Translations under genes and position numbers: made by a program
Part shown: positions 8,476 to 17,953 of the stretch, piece after piece
Numbering within the stretch: position 1 is the first letter of the stretch
How the letters are laid out: each line of letters starts with the position of its first letter
Notes under the pieces: generated by a model
What the model was told of the DNA's origin: nothing
Database searches by the model: none
What the model saw: only the letters and a program-made list of their open reading frames with translations
Source: UBA1563 sp037440065
Lineage (GTDB): Bacteria; Bacteroidota; Ignavibacteria; Ignavibacteriales; Ignavibacteriaceae
NCBI GenBank assembly: GCA_037440065.1
Contig: JBBIUV010000016.1
Coordinates: 372,001 to 436,000, forward strand
Direction: 5' to 3'
DNA length: 64,000 bases

Positions 8476-9021
8476 TTAAGGAAGCAGAACGGCTACAGAA
8501 ATTACGGTTGTCCACAATCCGGTTTTTTCACCTTCGGCAGATTGGGTTACGTTAAAGGATTTAACAATTTTGCCAGACATTTTATAAATATCCTCACGCT
8601 CGTTCCAGTCTTTGTTTGGATCGAATTCTACTCCGAGGGTCGTTGCAAGCATTGTAGCTGCTAAATCTTCAGCATATTCACCAGCAACTTTTTCGGTTTC
8701 ACCAAAAGGATGGTGTTCTGACAAATAGCCGTATTGATCAGGATCTGCAGGCAGAGCAACACCGATAGAAGAGGCAATTAATCTATTTGGTTCGTTTGTA
8801 GAATTTCTTGCCATTACACAAAAGGTAATTTGTCCTGCTTGCAATTCTTTCAGACCTTCTTCTTTTGAGATGCGTTTGCATCCGCCCGGGAAAATACTGC
8901 TAACGGTTACTAAGTTGCATTTTTCAATTCCAGAACTTCGCAAAGCCATTTCAAAAGATGCAAGATAATCTTTGTGCCTTCCGACTCCCTTAGTAAAAAA
9001 TATTTTTTGTGGTACGTACAA
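8476..9021 (-). CDS. pdaD: Pyruvoyl-dependent arginine decarboxylase
   Basis: 181 residues of the PvlArgDC family, which converts arginine to agmatine for polyamine synthesis. The proenzyme cleaves itself within a Ser-Ser pair to make the pyruvoyl group; here VSSIFPGG carries Ser41-Ser42, with Ser42 the expected pyruvoyl precursor. Other family stretches are FFTKGVGRHKDYLASFEMAL, ISSIFP-like beta strand, ASSIGVALP, YLSEHH and TLG-F. It starts 32 bases after tyrS and has its own terminator, so tyrS-pdaD may share a transcript. No agmatinase or other polyamine gene is in the window. The assignment is firm at family level; activity on arginine is inferred. Confidence 0.88.
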   Translation of the reverse strand: MYVPQKIFFTKGVGRHKDYLASFEMALRSSGIEKCNLVTVSSIFPGGCKRISKEEGLKELQAGQITFCVMARNSTNEPNRLIASSIGVALPADPDQYGYLSEHHPFGETEKVAGEYAEDLAATMLATTLGVEFDPNKDWNEREDIYKMSGKIVKSFNVTQSAEGEKTGLWTTVISVAVLLP

Positions 9022-9053
9022 TTTCTCAACTCCGTATAAAAATAAAAAAAAAC

Positions 9054-10280
9054 TTACTTAACAATAATTTTAATGAACTTTCTTTTTCCAACTTTCAAGA
9101 TGTTTTCAGGTTTCAGTTGAACAGCCGCTGTTATATCAGCCATTTTTTCACCATCCAAAGTAACACCACCTTGTTGGACTAATCTTCGAGCTTCTCCTTT
9201 TGAGGGGGCAAAGTTAACGGTGGTGATTAAATCAATTATTGAAATTTCTTTTTGTCCATTTGTAATTTCAAACAAAGGAATTTCGTCCGGTATTTCTTTT
9301 TTGATGAAAATTTTGTCGAATTCTGCTTCAGCTTCATTTGCTGAAGCCGCAGAATGGTACATTTCAACTAATTTCTTAGCTAAAGCTCTCTTAATATTTC
9401 TTGGATTTACTTCCGGATTTTCTAAATCAGATTTAACTTTCGCCAAATCTGCATTGCTAATATCCGTGGCAAGTTCGTAATAAGTGTAAATTAACGAATC
9501 GGCGATTGAAAGTGTTCTCCCAAAAATATCTTGTGGAGTATCGGAAATTCCAATGTAGTTGCCATAAGATTTACTCATCTTTTCAACACCATCAGTACCT
9601 ACAAGCAAAGGCATTGTCAAAATCACTTGCGGTTCAACACCAAATTCCCGTTGAATATCTCGTCCGACAAGTAAATTAAATTTTTGATCTGTACCGCCAA
9701 GTTCAACATCACTTTCGATGGCAACTGAATCCATCGCCTGAGCAAGAGGATAAAGAAACTCGTGAACAGAAATAGGTTCACCGCTCTTATATCTTTTGGT
9801 GAAATCATCGCGCTCAAGCATTCTTGCAACTGTATATTTCGATGCAAGTTTTATAACATCCTCAAAGCTCATTTTACCAAGCCATTGGGAGTTGTAAACT
9901 ATTTTTGTCTTTTCTTTATCAAGAATTTTAGAAGCTTGTTCAAAATAAGATTCGCCGTGTTTGCGGGTTTCCTCAAGTGAAAGGGCAGGGCGGGTAACAT
10001 TCCTGCCGGAAGGATCACCGATCATTCCGGTAAAATCTCCAATAATTAAAATTGCTTGATGTCCGAGTGACTGAAATTGAGCTAATTTGCGTAAGACAAC
10101 CGAGTGCCCGATATGTAGATCGGGTCTGCTGGGATCGCAGCCTAATTTAATCTTAAGCGGTTTTTGTTCTTTGTAAGATCTTTCTAACTTTTTAAGTAAT
10201 TCATCTTCGGGAATAATCTCTGAAACACCTCTTTTTATGAGGTCCATCTGCTCGTTAATTGGTGGGAAGTTCGTAGTCAA
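9054..10280 (-). CDS. tyrS: Tyrosyl-tRNA synthetase
   Basis: 408 residues, class I synthetase. HIGH is at residues 56-59 and KMSKS at 234-238. Motifs of tyrosine recognition (GDFTGMIGDPSGR, ELGGTDQKFNLL) are present, and a C-terminal S4 RNA-binding domain covers about 340-408. This is the longer TyrZ-like bacterial form. It charges tRNA-Tyr in the cytosol. It lies between smpB (141 bases upstream, same strand) and pdaD. No T-box leader was recognised in the upstream gap. Confidence 0.96.
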   Translation of the reverse strand: MTTNFPPINEQMDLIKRGVSEIIPEDELLKKLERSYKEQKPLKIKLGCDPSRPDLHIGHSVVLRKLAQFQSLGHQAILIIGDFTGMIGDPSGRNVTRPALSLEETRKHGESYFEQASKILDKEKTKIVYNSQWLGKMSFEDVIKLASKYTVARMLERDDFTKRYKSGEPISVHEFLYPLAQAMDSVAIESDVELGGTDQKFNLLVGRDIQREFGVEPQVILTMPLLVGTDGVEKMSKSYGNYIGISDTPQDIFGRTLSIADSLIYTYYELATDISNADLAKVKSDLENPEVNPRNIKRALAKKLVEMYHSAASANEAEAEFDKIFIKKEIPDEIPLFEITNGQKEISIIDLITTVNFAPSKGEARRLVQQGGVTLDGEKMADITAAVQLKPENILKVGKRKFIKIIVK

Positions 10281-10356
10281 CGATTCTTTATATCTCCTGA
10301 ACTTAATAGTCCGCTAAAAAAGTTAATAAATAGTTATACATATCGCTTGAAAAATT

Positions 10357-10376
10357 AATTGAAATGCATTGCAATT
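10357..10376. repeat. Near-perfect 20-bp palindrome upstream of tyrS
   Basis: AATTGAAATG/CATTGCAATT is self-complementary at 9 of 10 pairs, centred on ATGCAT. It lies in the 141-base gap between smpB and tyrS, about 80 bases before the tyrS start. It could be a weak operator or hairpin, or chance in AT-rich DNA. Confidence 0.35.
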
Positions 10377-10421
10377 TTACAAATTCTTGATGACTTTACA
10401 AATGGTGGGTGAAAAAATAAT

Positions 10422-10880
10422 TCAAAATTTGACTTTTCTGTCCTGATCCCGGGCGAAATCCCTTTTCTTAATATCTTCACGTTTATCAAAAACCTTTTTC
10501 CCCTTGGCAAGACCTATCTCTACTTTTACTTTTCCTTCTTTGAAGTAAAGACGCAAAGGGATGAGCGTTAATCCTTTTTCTTTGATTTTTGCAAGAAGCT
10601 TTTTTATCTCCGATCGATTAAGTAGCAATTTTCTTGTTCTTGTCGGTTCGTGATTTTCAATATTTCCATATTTATATTCGGCAATATGACACCCGATCAG
10701 CCATGCTTCTCCTTCTTTAATTGCGGCGTAGCTATCAACCATATTTGCATTACCCTGGCGGAGAGATTTTACCTCGGTACCTTGCAGAACAATTCCTGCC
10801 TCGATCACCTGCAGGATTTCATACTCATGCCGGGCTTTTCTGTTTGTAACAATATTCTTTTCGGGTGATTTATCAGCCAT
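10422..10880 (-). CDS. smpB: SsrA-binding protein SmpB
   Basis: 152 residues, the usual size. Conserved stretches include NIVTNRKARHEYEILQVIEAG, GIVLQGTEVKSLR, VDSYA and the basic tail FAKGKK-like LAKGKKVFDKREDIKKRDFARD. SmpB binds tmRNA and delivers it to stalled ribosomes for trans-translation. No tmRNA gene was recognised in this window. It is divergent from the transporter gene at 11015 with 134 bases between starts. Confidence 0.97.
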   Translation of the reverse strand: MADKSPEKNIVTNRKARHEYEILQVIEAGIVLQGTEVKSLRQGNANMVDSYAAIKEGEAWLIGCHIAEYKYGNIENHEPTRTRKLLLNRSEIKKLLAKIKEKGLTLIPLRLYFKEGKVKVEIGLAKGKKVFDKREDIKKRDFARDQDRKVKF

Positions 10881-11014
10881 TTAATTTCTATTATTTGAGT
10901 GGATAAGAAGAAAAAGAGAAAATTAATTTTTTTTTCTTTGCCAAATTTACTAAATCTGTAACGTGTTTTATAGTTTTTTAGTTCGTCACCTAATAAAAAT
11001 AATTCGAGGTTGAG

Positions 11015-12523
11015 ATGCTCGCTATTCAAAAGAAGCTTACAAATTCATTCTATGCTATTTTAGCGCTACCCGCTACTGCTGTGGGTTTTGCTCTTTCCAC
11101 ACAAATAGCGGCACTAAGTTGGATACTAAATAAAAAGTTCGGTTTAAACATCCATGAAGTTACCTTTGTTTGGTTAGCTGGTCCTTTAGCTGGAATATTT
11201 GGACAGGTTATTGTTGGAATGATCAGTGATAATGTTTGGTTTTTAGGTGGAAGAAGAAGACCATTTATTATGGTGGGCGGAATTGTAGGCGCTCTTATGT
11301 TTTTGGCACTTCCTCAAATTGGAGTCATCTCTCAAGCTACAGGAATTACGAGCATAATTTTGATCGCATCTGTAATTGCGTTACTTCTGGATTTATCAGT
11401 GAACGTTACTTTTAATCCTGCAAGAAGTATTATTGCGGATTTAACACCGGAAGGGAAGAAAAGAACAACAGGTTACGTTTGGATGCAGGTAATTTCAGGT
11501 ACATTCGGTGTATTGGCTTACTTCCTTTCTATGGTTTATGGAAATGAAACACTCTTAATGATAGCGGCAATTTTTGTATTCTGCTGTTCGGTTATTCCCA
11601 TCTTATTTATTCAGGAGCCGAAAGATTTAAAAGTCAGCGAGGACGGGAGTTCTAGTTCTCATACGGTTTTGGATATTGTTAAATCAATATTTCCGCTTTA
11701 TGGATTTTTGGCTTTTGGAATATTTAGCTTGATATTCCATTTTTATCAAACTGAATTAAGAGTTCTCCATAACCCAATAATAATTGCAAGCTTGGCTTAT
11801 ACCGTTATCATTGGATTCTGGATAATTGCAAAAGGGAAAAAGGAAGCATCAGACTCAAACGAGTTCCAGAAAATCATGTTGGCACATACGTTTACGTGGG
11901 TGGCTTTCCAAAGCATGTTTGTTATGTCGGGATTTTTTATCGATAAACAAATTGTTCCGAATCTAGAGCTGGGTAACGTATTCGCAAATAAATTTGCTGA
12001 ATTCCTCACTTCAACAACACAAACTCAAGATGCAACTACGGGAAATATTGTTTCGCTTGGATTTTTAATTCTTAATGCGGTTGGAGCCTTATTTCCTTTT
12101 GTACTTTCGCAAATTGCTAAAAAGATTGGCAGAGTGAATACATATACAATGGCGATAGCTTTTAGTGCAATTGGATATTTCTATATTGCCTTCTTCGGAC
12201 AATCGGAATACAGTTTCTATCTTGGAATGTTTTTAACCGGAATTGGCTGGTCGGCAGTTATTTCAATCGTATTCTCAATTATGACCGAGACAATTAACCA
12301 AGCGAAGATGGGTTTGTTCATGGGAATTTTTAACCTTGCTGTTGTACTTCCCCAAATGATGAGTCAAGGTGTTGCAAACATTATTTCCGAAACGCAGAAT
12401 TATCAGCTGCTTTATATTCTTTGCGGTGTATTTATCTGTTTTTCAGTTTTCTTCTGGACATTTGTTAAAGAGCCTAAATCAACAGCAGGTGACGCTTTGA
12501 AAAACGTAAAATCGGGACATTAA
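11015..12523 (+). CDS. MFS sugar transporter, SLC45/GPH-like
   Basis: 502 residues with about 12 hydrophobic segments. The first half has WLAGPLAGIFGQVIVGMISD and RRRPFIMVGG, the major-facilitator loop signature in the form seen in SLC45/GPH sugar-proton symporters. A 38-bp gap separates it from a secreted amylase, so uptake of maltose or other alpha-glucan products is a reasonable inference. The ATG at 11015 is preceded by GAGGTTGAG, a usable ribosome site (GAGG, 6 bases away). Substrate is not shown by sequence. Confidence 0.8.
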   Translation: MLAIQKKLTNSFYAILALPATAVGFALSTQIAALSWILNKKFGLNIHEVTFVWLAGPLAGIFGQVIVGMISDNVWFLGGRRRPFIMVGGIVGALMFLALPQIGVISQATGITSIILIASVIALLLDLSVNVTFNPARSIIADLTPEGKKRTTGYVWMQVISGTFGVLAYFLSMVYGNETLLMIAAIFVFCCSVIPILFIQEPKDLKVSEDGSSSSHTVLDIVKSIFPLYGFLAFGIFSLIFHFYQTELRVLHNPIIIASLAYTVIIGFWIIAKGKKEASDSNEFQKIMLAHTFTWVAFQSMFVMSGFFIDKQIVPNLELGNVFANKFAEFLTSTTQTQDATTGNIVSLGFLILNAVGALFPFVLSQIAKKIGRVNTYTMAIAFSAIGYFYIAFFGQSEYSFYLGMFLTGIGWSAVISIVFSIMTETINQAKMGLFMGIFNLAVVLPQMMSQGVANIISETQNYQLLYILCGVFICFSVFFWTFVKEPKSTAGDALKNVKSGH

Positions 12524-12576
12524 TTAGAAAAATTATAACCATTATAAACAGACATTAAAAAGTGTGGAGATCATTC

Positions 12577-14982
12577 ATGTTTTCTAAAATTTCGTTAAAA
12601 GTGTTATTTAGTTTAGTTCTTTTAAATATTGGATTCGCGCAGGATATTACAGACTTAATTGAACCTATTAAACTGACTTCCGGAGTAAGTGATACTATAT
12701 TAGTGAGCGATTTATTTTATGCAAAAAATTATGATTTAAATTTTTCAGCAAATAAAGATATAAGTTATTCTTTTAATAAATCAACGAAGAAACTTGTTAT
12801 CAAACCACAAAAAACTTTCAGCGGATTTAGCTTACTCAATTTTGCTTTCAATGGGAAAAATTATGTTCTTCCCTTAGTGATGCAACTCGGGAAAAAAGAA
12901 CTTCAAAGTTTTACCTTCCGCTATAAACCTGATAACAAACCTTCAACAGTTGTTGTCATCGGAAGTTTTAATAATTGGAACCGTCAGGCAAATCAGCTTA
13001 AACAAAAAGGGAACAGCGGAATTTATGAAGCAACTGTTAACCTTGAACCTGGAAATTATTTTTACAAATTTTCAGTAGATGGAAAAGATATCATTGATCC
13101 TGAAAATAAAGAGACGGTTCCAACCGGTTTTGACGGCTTCAATTCAGTGTTGAGAATAACCGAAAAAAGTTCTGAAAAAAGATACCTCCACATTCTTGGC
13201 AAAACAGATAAGCAGAATGAATTGCAACTATCTTTTTACTTTGAACATGAGAATAAGAATAAAAAACTTTTAAAGTCGAATGTTTTTGCATTGCTTGATA
13301 ATCAGGCAATTCAAGCTAAGGCTGTCAATATATCAAACAATAAAATTGCTGTGTCCCTTCCTACAAAAGATTTAGCTGGAAATCACGTTTTTAGAATCTT
13401 TGTTTCTCAAGATGGAAAGAATTCAAATTCCCAATCGGTCTTTCTAAATAACGGAACAACCACAAATGTAAAAAATAGTTTCTCGTCTTGGTACGATGGA
13501 TCAATATATTCAATTATGGTGGATAGATTTAATGATGGCGATAAGAGTAACGACATTCCTGTTAAGAGCGATTCATTAGCCTGGCAGGCAAATTATCAAG
13601 GGGGAGATTTTCAGGGAATCATAAATAAAATTGAAGACGGTTATTTTGATAATCTTGGGATAAATGTTATTTGGATTTCTCCTGTCTACGATAACCCAAA
13701 CGTTGCTTACCGTGAATCACCAAAACCGCATCGATGGTTTTCCGGTTACCATGGCTATTGGCCGGTAAATAACGTTGCCGTTGAAGAAAAATTTGGTACA
13801 ATGAAAAAGCTGAAAGAACTAGTTTCTGTTGCTCATGAACACGGGATAAAAGTTTTATTGGATATAGTAGCCCATCATGTTCACCTAGAAAATCCAATAT
13901 TTAAAGAGCATCCTGATTGGTTTGGAACATTAGATTTACCAGATGGCAGAAAAAATCTTCGTCTCTGGGATGAGTATCGTTTAACTACCTGGTTTGAACC
14001 ATATATGCCTTCATTCGATTATACCAAAACAGATGCCCCGATCAAGTGGATGGCACAAAATGCTATCTGGTGGTTAAAAGAAAGTGGTGCTGATGGTTTC
14101 AGACATGACGCGGTAAAACATGTCCCGAATGAATTCTGGCGCGAACTAACGAGAACTTTGAAAGAAGAAATTGAGACACCAACAAAGAAAAAAGTTTATC
14201 AAATCGGCGAAACTTTCGGCAGCAATGAACTTGTGGGTTCGTACGTTAATAACGGACAATTAAGCGCTCAATTTGATTTTAATCTTTCATATTCTGCCAT
14301 TCCAATTTTTCTTGAGCCAGAACGGTCTTTTGTTTCGCTTGATTACAATTTGAAAAAATCGTTAGATGCTTTTGGTGTGCATCATCTAATGGGTAATATA
14401 ATGGACAGCCACGACAAAGTAAGATTTATGGCATATGCTGATGGTGATGTGGCTAAGCAGGGAATTGATATGAGAGAATTGGCGTGGACAAATCCTCCAA
14501 CGGTTGATCAACCGTTGAGTTATAGAAAAGCCGAATTATTTTATGCATTTATGTTTACCATCCCAGGCTTACCAGTAATTTATTATGGCTCTGAGTTTGG
14601 TATGACCGGAGCTGATGATCCTGATAATCGCCGTTTCATGCGCTTCAATGATCAATTGAACAAATATGAAAAACACATGCTTTATAAGACTAGTGAAATT
14701 GTAAAAATGAGACGAAGTCATTCTGCTTTGCGTTACGGAGATTTCCAAACAGTATTAGCAAGTGATAAAGTTTATGCTTATTTGAGGTGCGATGCAAATG
14801 AAAAACTGTTGGTAATTTTGAACAAAGATCCGGAAAGACAGATAGCTACCGTACAACTACCTTCAATCTATGGTGTAAAATCTCTAGTTGATCTTAATCA
14901 AGAAGATAAAATTCAGCTAAAAGGAAATTCATTCGAAATTAAAATTGACGGAACCGGTTGGAGAGTGTTTGAGTTGAAATAA
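12577..14982 (+). CDS. Secreted alpha-amylase family glycoside hydrolase (GH13) with CBM48-like domain
   Basis: 801 residues from the ATG at 12577, chosen over an upstream GTG at 12562 because GGAG lies 7 bases before it and a clean signal peptide begins there (MFSKISLKVLFSLVLL...FAQ). A glycogen-binding CBM48/AMPK-type domain follows (about 105-195, VVVIGSFNNWNR and GNYFYKFSVDG). The GH13 barrel has all four regions: DIVAHHV; GADGFRHDAVKH with nucleophile Asp511; IGETF with acid/base Glu545; and DSHD with Asp613. It should cleave alpha-1,4 or related glucans outside the cytoplasm. It is likely cotranscribed with the transporter upstream. Confidence 0.9.
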   Translation: MFSKISLKVLFSLVLLNIGFAQDITDLIEPIKLTSGVSDTILVSDLFYAKNYDLNFSANKDISYSFNKSTKKLVIKPQKTFSGFSLLNFAFNGKNYVLPLVMQLGKKELQSFTFRYKPDNKPSTVVVIGSFNNWNRQANQLKQKGNSGIYEATVNLEPGNYFYKFSVDGKDIIDPENKETVPTGFDGFNSVLRITEKSSEKRYLHILGKTDKQNELQLSFYFEHENKNKKLLKSNVFALLDNQAIQAKAVNISNNKIAVSLPTKDLAGNHVFRIFVSQDGKNSNSQSVFLNNGTTTNVKNSFSSWYDGSIYSIMVDRFNDGDKSNDIPVKSDSLAWQANYQGGDFQGIINKIEDGYFDNLGINVIWISPVYDNPNVAYRESPKPHRWFSGYHGYWPVNNVAVEEKFGTMKKLKELVSVAHEHGIKVLLDIVAHHVHLENPIFKEHPDWFGTLDLPDGRKNLRLWDEYRLTTWFEPYMPSFDYTKTDAPIKWMAQNAIWWLKESGADGFRHDAVKHVPNEFWRELTRTLKEEIETPTKKKVYQIGETFGSNELVGSYVNNGQLSAQFDFNLSYSAIPIFLEPERSFVSLDYNLKKSLDAFGVHHLMGNIMDSHDKVRFMAYADGDVAKQGIDMRELAWTNPPTVDQPLSYRKAELFYAFMFTIPGLPVIYYGSEFGMTGADDPDNRRFMRFNDQLNKYEKHMLYKTSEIVKMRRSHSALRYGDFQTVLASDKVYAYLRCDANEKLLVILNKDPERQIATVQLPSIYGVKSLVDLNQEDKIQLKGNSFEIKIDGTGWRVFELK

Positions 14983-14988
14983 GAAGTA

Positions 14989-15675
14989 TTATTCTTCAAC
15001 ATTTTTTTCAATCCAGTTTAAAGGAGAAATCACCACAACGATTTCTCCTTTTAATTCTTTCTCCCCGATTGTAGAAATCAGTTCCTCGGCCTTACCACGT
15101 AACACTTCTTCAAATTTTTTAGTCAATTCGCGACAAACAACAATTGTTCTTTCCGGCATATATTGGTTTAATTCTTCAAGAAGTTTATGGATGCGGTAGG
15201 TTGATTCGTATAAAACTATTGTGCGTTCTTCCGCTGCAAGACCGGAAAGAAATTTTTGCCTTCCTTTTTTTTGCGGCGGAAATCCTTCATAAATAAATGC
15301 ATCGGTTGGTAAACCAGCGATCGAAAGGGCAGTAATAACTGCTGATACTCCTGGAATGGGAACGATTGCTATACCTTGATGAATAGCGGCTGAAATTAGT
15401 CTGTTGCCAGGATCGGAGATCGTTGGGGTTCCGGCATCAGAGATGAGTGCTGCTTTCGCTCCGCTGTGAATTCTTCCCAAGACATATTCAATTTTCTTCT
15501 CTTCATTAAAAGCATTAAGAGAAATTAATTCTTTTTTAATTTGATAATGATTTAATAGATTAGAAGAAACTCGTGTATCCTCACAGATAATAAAATCTAC
15601 TTCACTTAAAGTTTCAACAGCACGGTAGGTGATGTCTTTTAAATTCCCGATGGGAGTACTAACGATAAATAACAT
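14989..15675 (-). CDS. rsmI: 16S rRNA 2'-O-ribose C1402 methyltransferase RsmI
   Basis: 228 residues of the tetrapyrrole-methylase-like fold. The opening LFIVSTPIGNLKDITYRAVE, the segment CEDTRVSSNLLNHY, SDAGTPTISDPG and PGVSAVITALSIAGLPTD are hallmark RsmI motifs. The enzyme methylates the ribose of C1402 in 16S rRNA. It overlaps the upstream YjbR-like gene by one base on the same strand and is convergent with the amylase 6 bases away. The length is slightly short of the E. coli form, which carries an extra C-terminal part; short forms are common in Bacteroidota. Confidence 0.95.
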   Translation of the reverse strand: MLFIVSTPIGNLKDITYRAVETLSEVDFIICEDTRVSSNLLNHYQIKKELISLNAFNEEKKIEYVLGRIHSGAKAALISDAGTPTISDPGNRLISAAIHQGIAIVPIPGVSAVITALSIAGLPTDAFIYEGFPPQKKGRQKFLSGLAAEERTIVLYESTYRIHKLLEELNQYMPERTIVVCRELTKKFEEVLRGKAEELISTIGEKELKGEIVVVISPLNWIEKNVEE

Positions 15676-16028
15676 TATTTTTTAACCAACTTTGCTCTGT
15701 CACTTTTTGAAAGTTTAGATGCTACCAAATTATAAGACTCATCGATCCATTCAAAAATAAATTTACTAGGAATATTCGTTGAAAGTAAAATCGTGTTCCA
15801 ATGAATTTTGCTCATGTGGTAACCAGGTTGAACATCGTCATACTTTTCTCTTAATTCAACAGCTTTTTCGGGATCACATTTTAGATTTATTGAAATAGGA
15901 GGAGTAAGATTTGCCAGGCAAAACATTTTTCCCATAACTTTATAAACCGGTGTTTCTTCATCAAAGGGAAGAGATTCGGTTACACCATTCTTTTTCAAAC
16001 AATACTCGCGGACGGTTTCTAAATCCAT
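15675..16028 (-). CDS. MmcQ/YjbR family protein
   Basis: 117 residues from the ATG at 16028. An upstream in-frame TTG at 16034 is less likely because AAGG lies 7 bases before the ATG. The fold signature is DLETVREYCLKKNGVTESLP at the start, then VYKVMGKMFCL, SINLKCDPEKAVELRE and GYHMSKIHWNTI. The family is a small double-wing DNA-binding-like fold of unknown role. It is followed directly by rsmI (1-base overlap) and preceded by the M1 peptidase gene at a short distance, so the three may form an operon. Confidence 0.85.
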   Translation of the reverse strand: MDLETVREYCLKKNGVTESLPFDEETPVYKVMGKMFCLANLTPPISINLKCDPEKAVELREKYDDVQPGYHMSKIHWNTILLSTNIPSKFIFEWIDESYNLVASKLSKSDRAKLVKK

Positions 16029-16037
16029 TATCAAACC

Positions 16038-17927
16038 TTATTTAAATTCAAAAACATTATTTGATTTATCCACATCGGGAATTGCATCGTTTCCAAGCAA
16101 TACTTTTATAAGCTCACCTTCCAGCGGATAATTTAATTCTTTTGAAGTTTTACCGTCTTCCCAGATGCTTGTAGATTCGTTGTAGACTTTTGTTTTCCCA
16201 TCAGCATAGAAAAGTTGTAAGGCAACTGGTGTTGGCATCGAACCGATTCTACTAATTTCAATTTTAATATTATTCTTTTTTACAAATACTGATTTAATAC
16301 TTAGATCGGGAGATCCGAACTCAAAGAACCAAGGTTTCCAAAACCAGTTTAAATTCTTTCCGAGAGAATTGTTGAAAGAAAAATAAAAATCGTAAGGAAT
16401 TGGATGTTTCCCATTCCATTGTTTAACATACTCATGTAAGCTTTTTAGAAATGTTTCGTTTCCAAGAGCATCGCGCAAAAATTTATATGCCAATCCGGGG
16501 CGTGTATAAGCGGAAGTGCGATATGTTCCATATCCACGAATATCTGAAGAGGGAACAAGTAAAGGGAGCTCATCTTCTTTTCCGCTTATTCTCGAAAATC
16601 CTTCTGCCAAAGAAGCAGCTCTATTATTCTGAGAAGGTTCAATTACCGGGAGTAAATCCTCCGGCAAAATACTTGCCCAACCTTCATCCATGAAAGCATA
16701 TTTTCGTTCATTAGTCCCCATAAAAAACGGAAAATAGGTATGCGCGATTTCATGCGCCGTTAAATAAACAGTTCCACTTCTTTGTTTTGATGAACCGTCA
16801 TTTACCATCATCGGGAATTCCATTCCCCCTTCTCCATTAAAAACCGTCATGCTGGGATAAGGGTACGGGACTGCAGGAAAATTGAAGGAATAAAATTGAA
16901 TTACCTTTTTCGCAATGTCGGCAACTTCATAAAAATCATCCGACTTTTGATTATACGCTGCTGAGATCATTGTCTTTCTCATGGTAGCTGAATCAGTTGC
17001 AGCCGTAACAGCATCCCATAAATAATGGTCTGAATAAGAAAAGGCAAAATCAGTTACAGATTTTGCAATGTAGTTCCATTTATTTGTTGATGAAGTTTTA
17101 TTGAAGTTATCTTTTCCCAAATCATCTTTAGTAATTATGTTCACAACTTTTTCTGATGTCTCTGCTTTTTGATAGCGTTCCAAAGTTTTTTGCGAAAGTA
17201 GTGATTCGGCATTTTGAAGCACTCCCGTTGCCCACACCGCAAAAGTATTTGGAACTTCAATTGTAACATTGTAATTGTTAAAATCATTATAAAATTCTTG
17301 GCTTCCGGTATATGGATCATCATCCCATCCATGTACATCATCATAAACAGAAACTTGTGGGTACCAGTAAGCAACCATTGCAGTAGTGGAATCATAAACT
17401 CCCATACGAATATGTGATTCAGAAGGAAGTTTTACTTCCCAATCAAAACTTATTTCTATTGCAGTCTTGGGAGAGAGGTATTCCGTTAACATCACTATCA
17501 TAACTGTATTGTGAATACTTACGTTTTTTGCAGTATCGGGATTGAAGTTTAGACCGTTCAGCTTAAACGATTTGATTTTTACTCCGTCGTGTAAATCATT
17601 TTTACTGATTCCGAAGTCTCTCGGTGCACCATATTGAAATATATTTTGGTAAAGTCGTATTATTAAATATTTCAAAGTATCCGGACTGTTATTAGAGTAA
17701 TTAATAGTTTCGTTCCCCTTAAGTAATTTATCCTTCGGCAAAACCTGTACATGTATTTTGTAGTCAGCAGAATTCTGCCAGTAATTTTTGCCGGGAGCTC
17801 CGTCAAAATTTCGAGTTCCCTTATCATAAGCCTTTTTAACGTCAAGCGGCATATAAAGAGAAGATTGCGGTTTTAAAACGCAAGGGGCAAGCAGAATAAT
17901 CGCACCAAGTAAAATTAATACTTTCAT
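16038..17927 (-). CDS. Secreted M1-family zinc metallopeptidase
   Basis: 629 residues from the ATG at 17927, which has GGAG five bases upstream and begins a signal peptide (MKVLILLGAIILLAPCVLKP). An earlier in-frame ATG would add ten residues in front of that signal. The zinc site HEIAH is at residues 392-396 with the third ligand Glu415, the spacing (HEXXH-18-E) of the gluzincin M1 clan. The substrate-binding GGMEF motif is near residue 368 in place of GAMEN. It should be an exported aminopeptidase; substrate is unknown. The receiver-GAF gene lies just upstream on the same strand. Confidence 0.88.
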   Translation of the reverse strand: MKVLILLGAIILLAPCVLKPQSSLYMPLDVKKAYDKGTRNFDGAPGKNYWQNSADYKIHVQVLPKDKLLKGNETINYSNNSPDTLKYLIIRLYQNIFQYGAPRDFGISKNDLHDGVKIKSFKLNGLNFNPDTAKNVSIHNTVMIVMLTEYLSPKTAIEISFDWEVKLPSESHIRMGVYDSTTAMVAYWYPQVSVYDDVHGWDDDPYTGSQEFYNDFNNYNVTIEVPNTFAVWATGVLQNAESLLSQKTLERYQKAETSEKVVNIITKDDLGKDNFNKTSSTNKWNYIAKSVTDFAFSYSDHYLWDAVTAATDSATMRKTMISAAYNQKSDDFYEVADIAKKVIQFYSFNFPAVPYPYPSMTVFNGEGGMEFPMMVNDGSSKQRSGTVYLTAHEIAHTYFPFFMGTNERKYAFMDEGWASILPEDLLPVIEPSQNNRAASLAEGFSRISGKEDELPLLVPSSDIRGYGTYRTSAYTRPGLAYKFLRDALGNETFLKSLHEYVKQWNGKHPIPYDFYFSFNNSLGKNLNWFWKPWFFEFGSPDLSIKSVFVKKNNIKIEISRIGSMPTPVALQLFYADGKTKVYNESTSIWEDGKTSKELNYPLEGELIKVLLGNDAIPDVDKSNNVFEFK

Positions 17928-17953
17928 AAAAGCTCCGTTAACAAATGGCAGGA

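Noticed and set aside
10281..10421. T-box riboswitch upstream of tyrS
   Set aside because: No T-box core sequence or antiterminator/terminator pair could be found; only a short palindrome.
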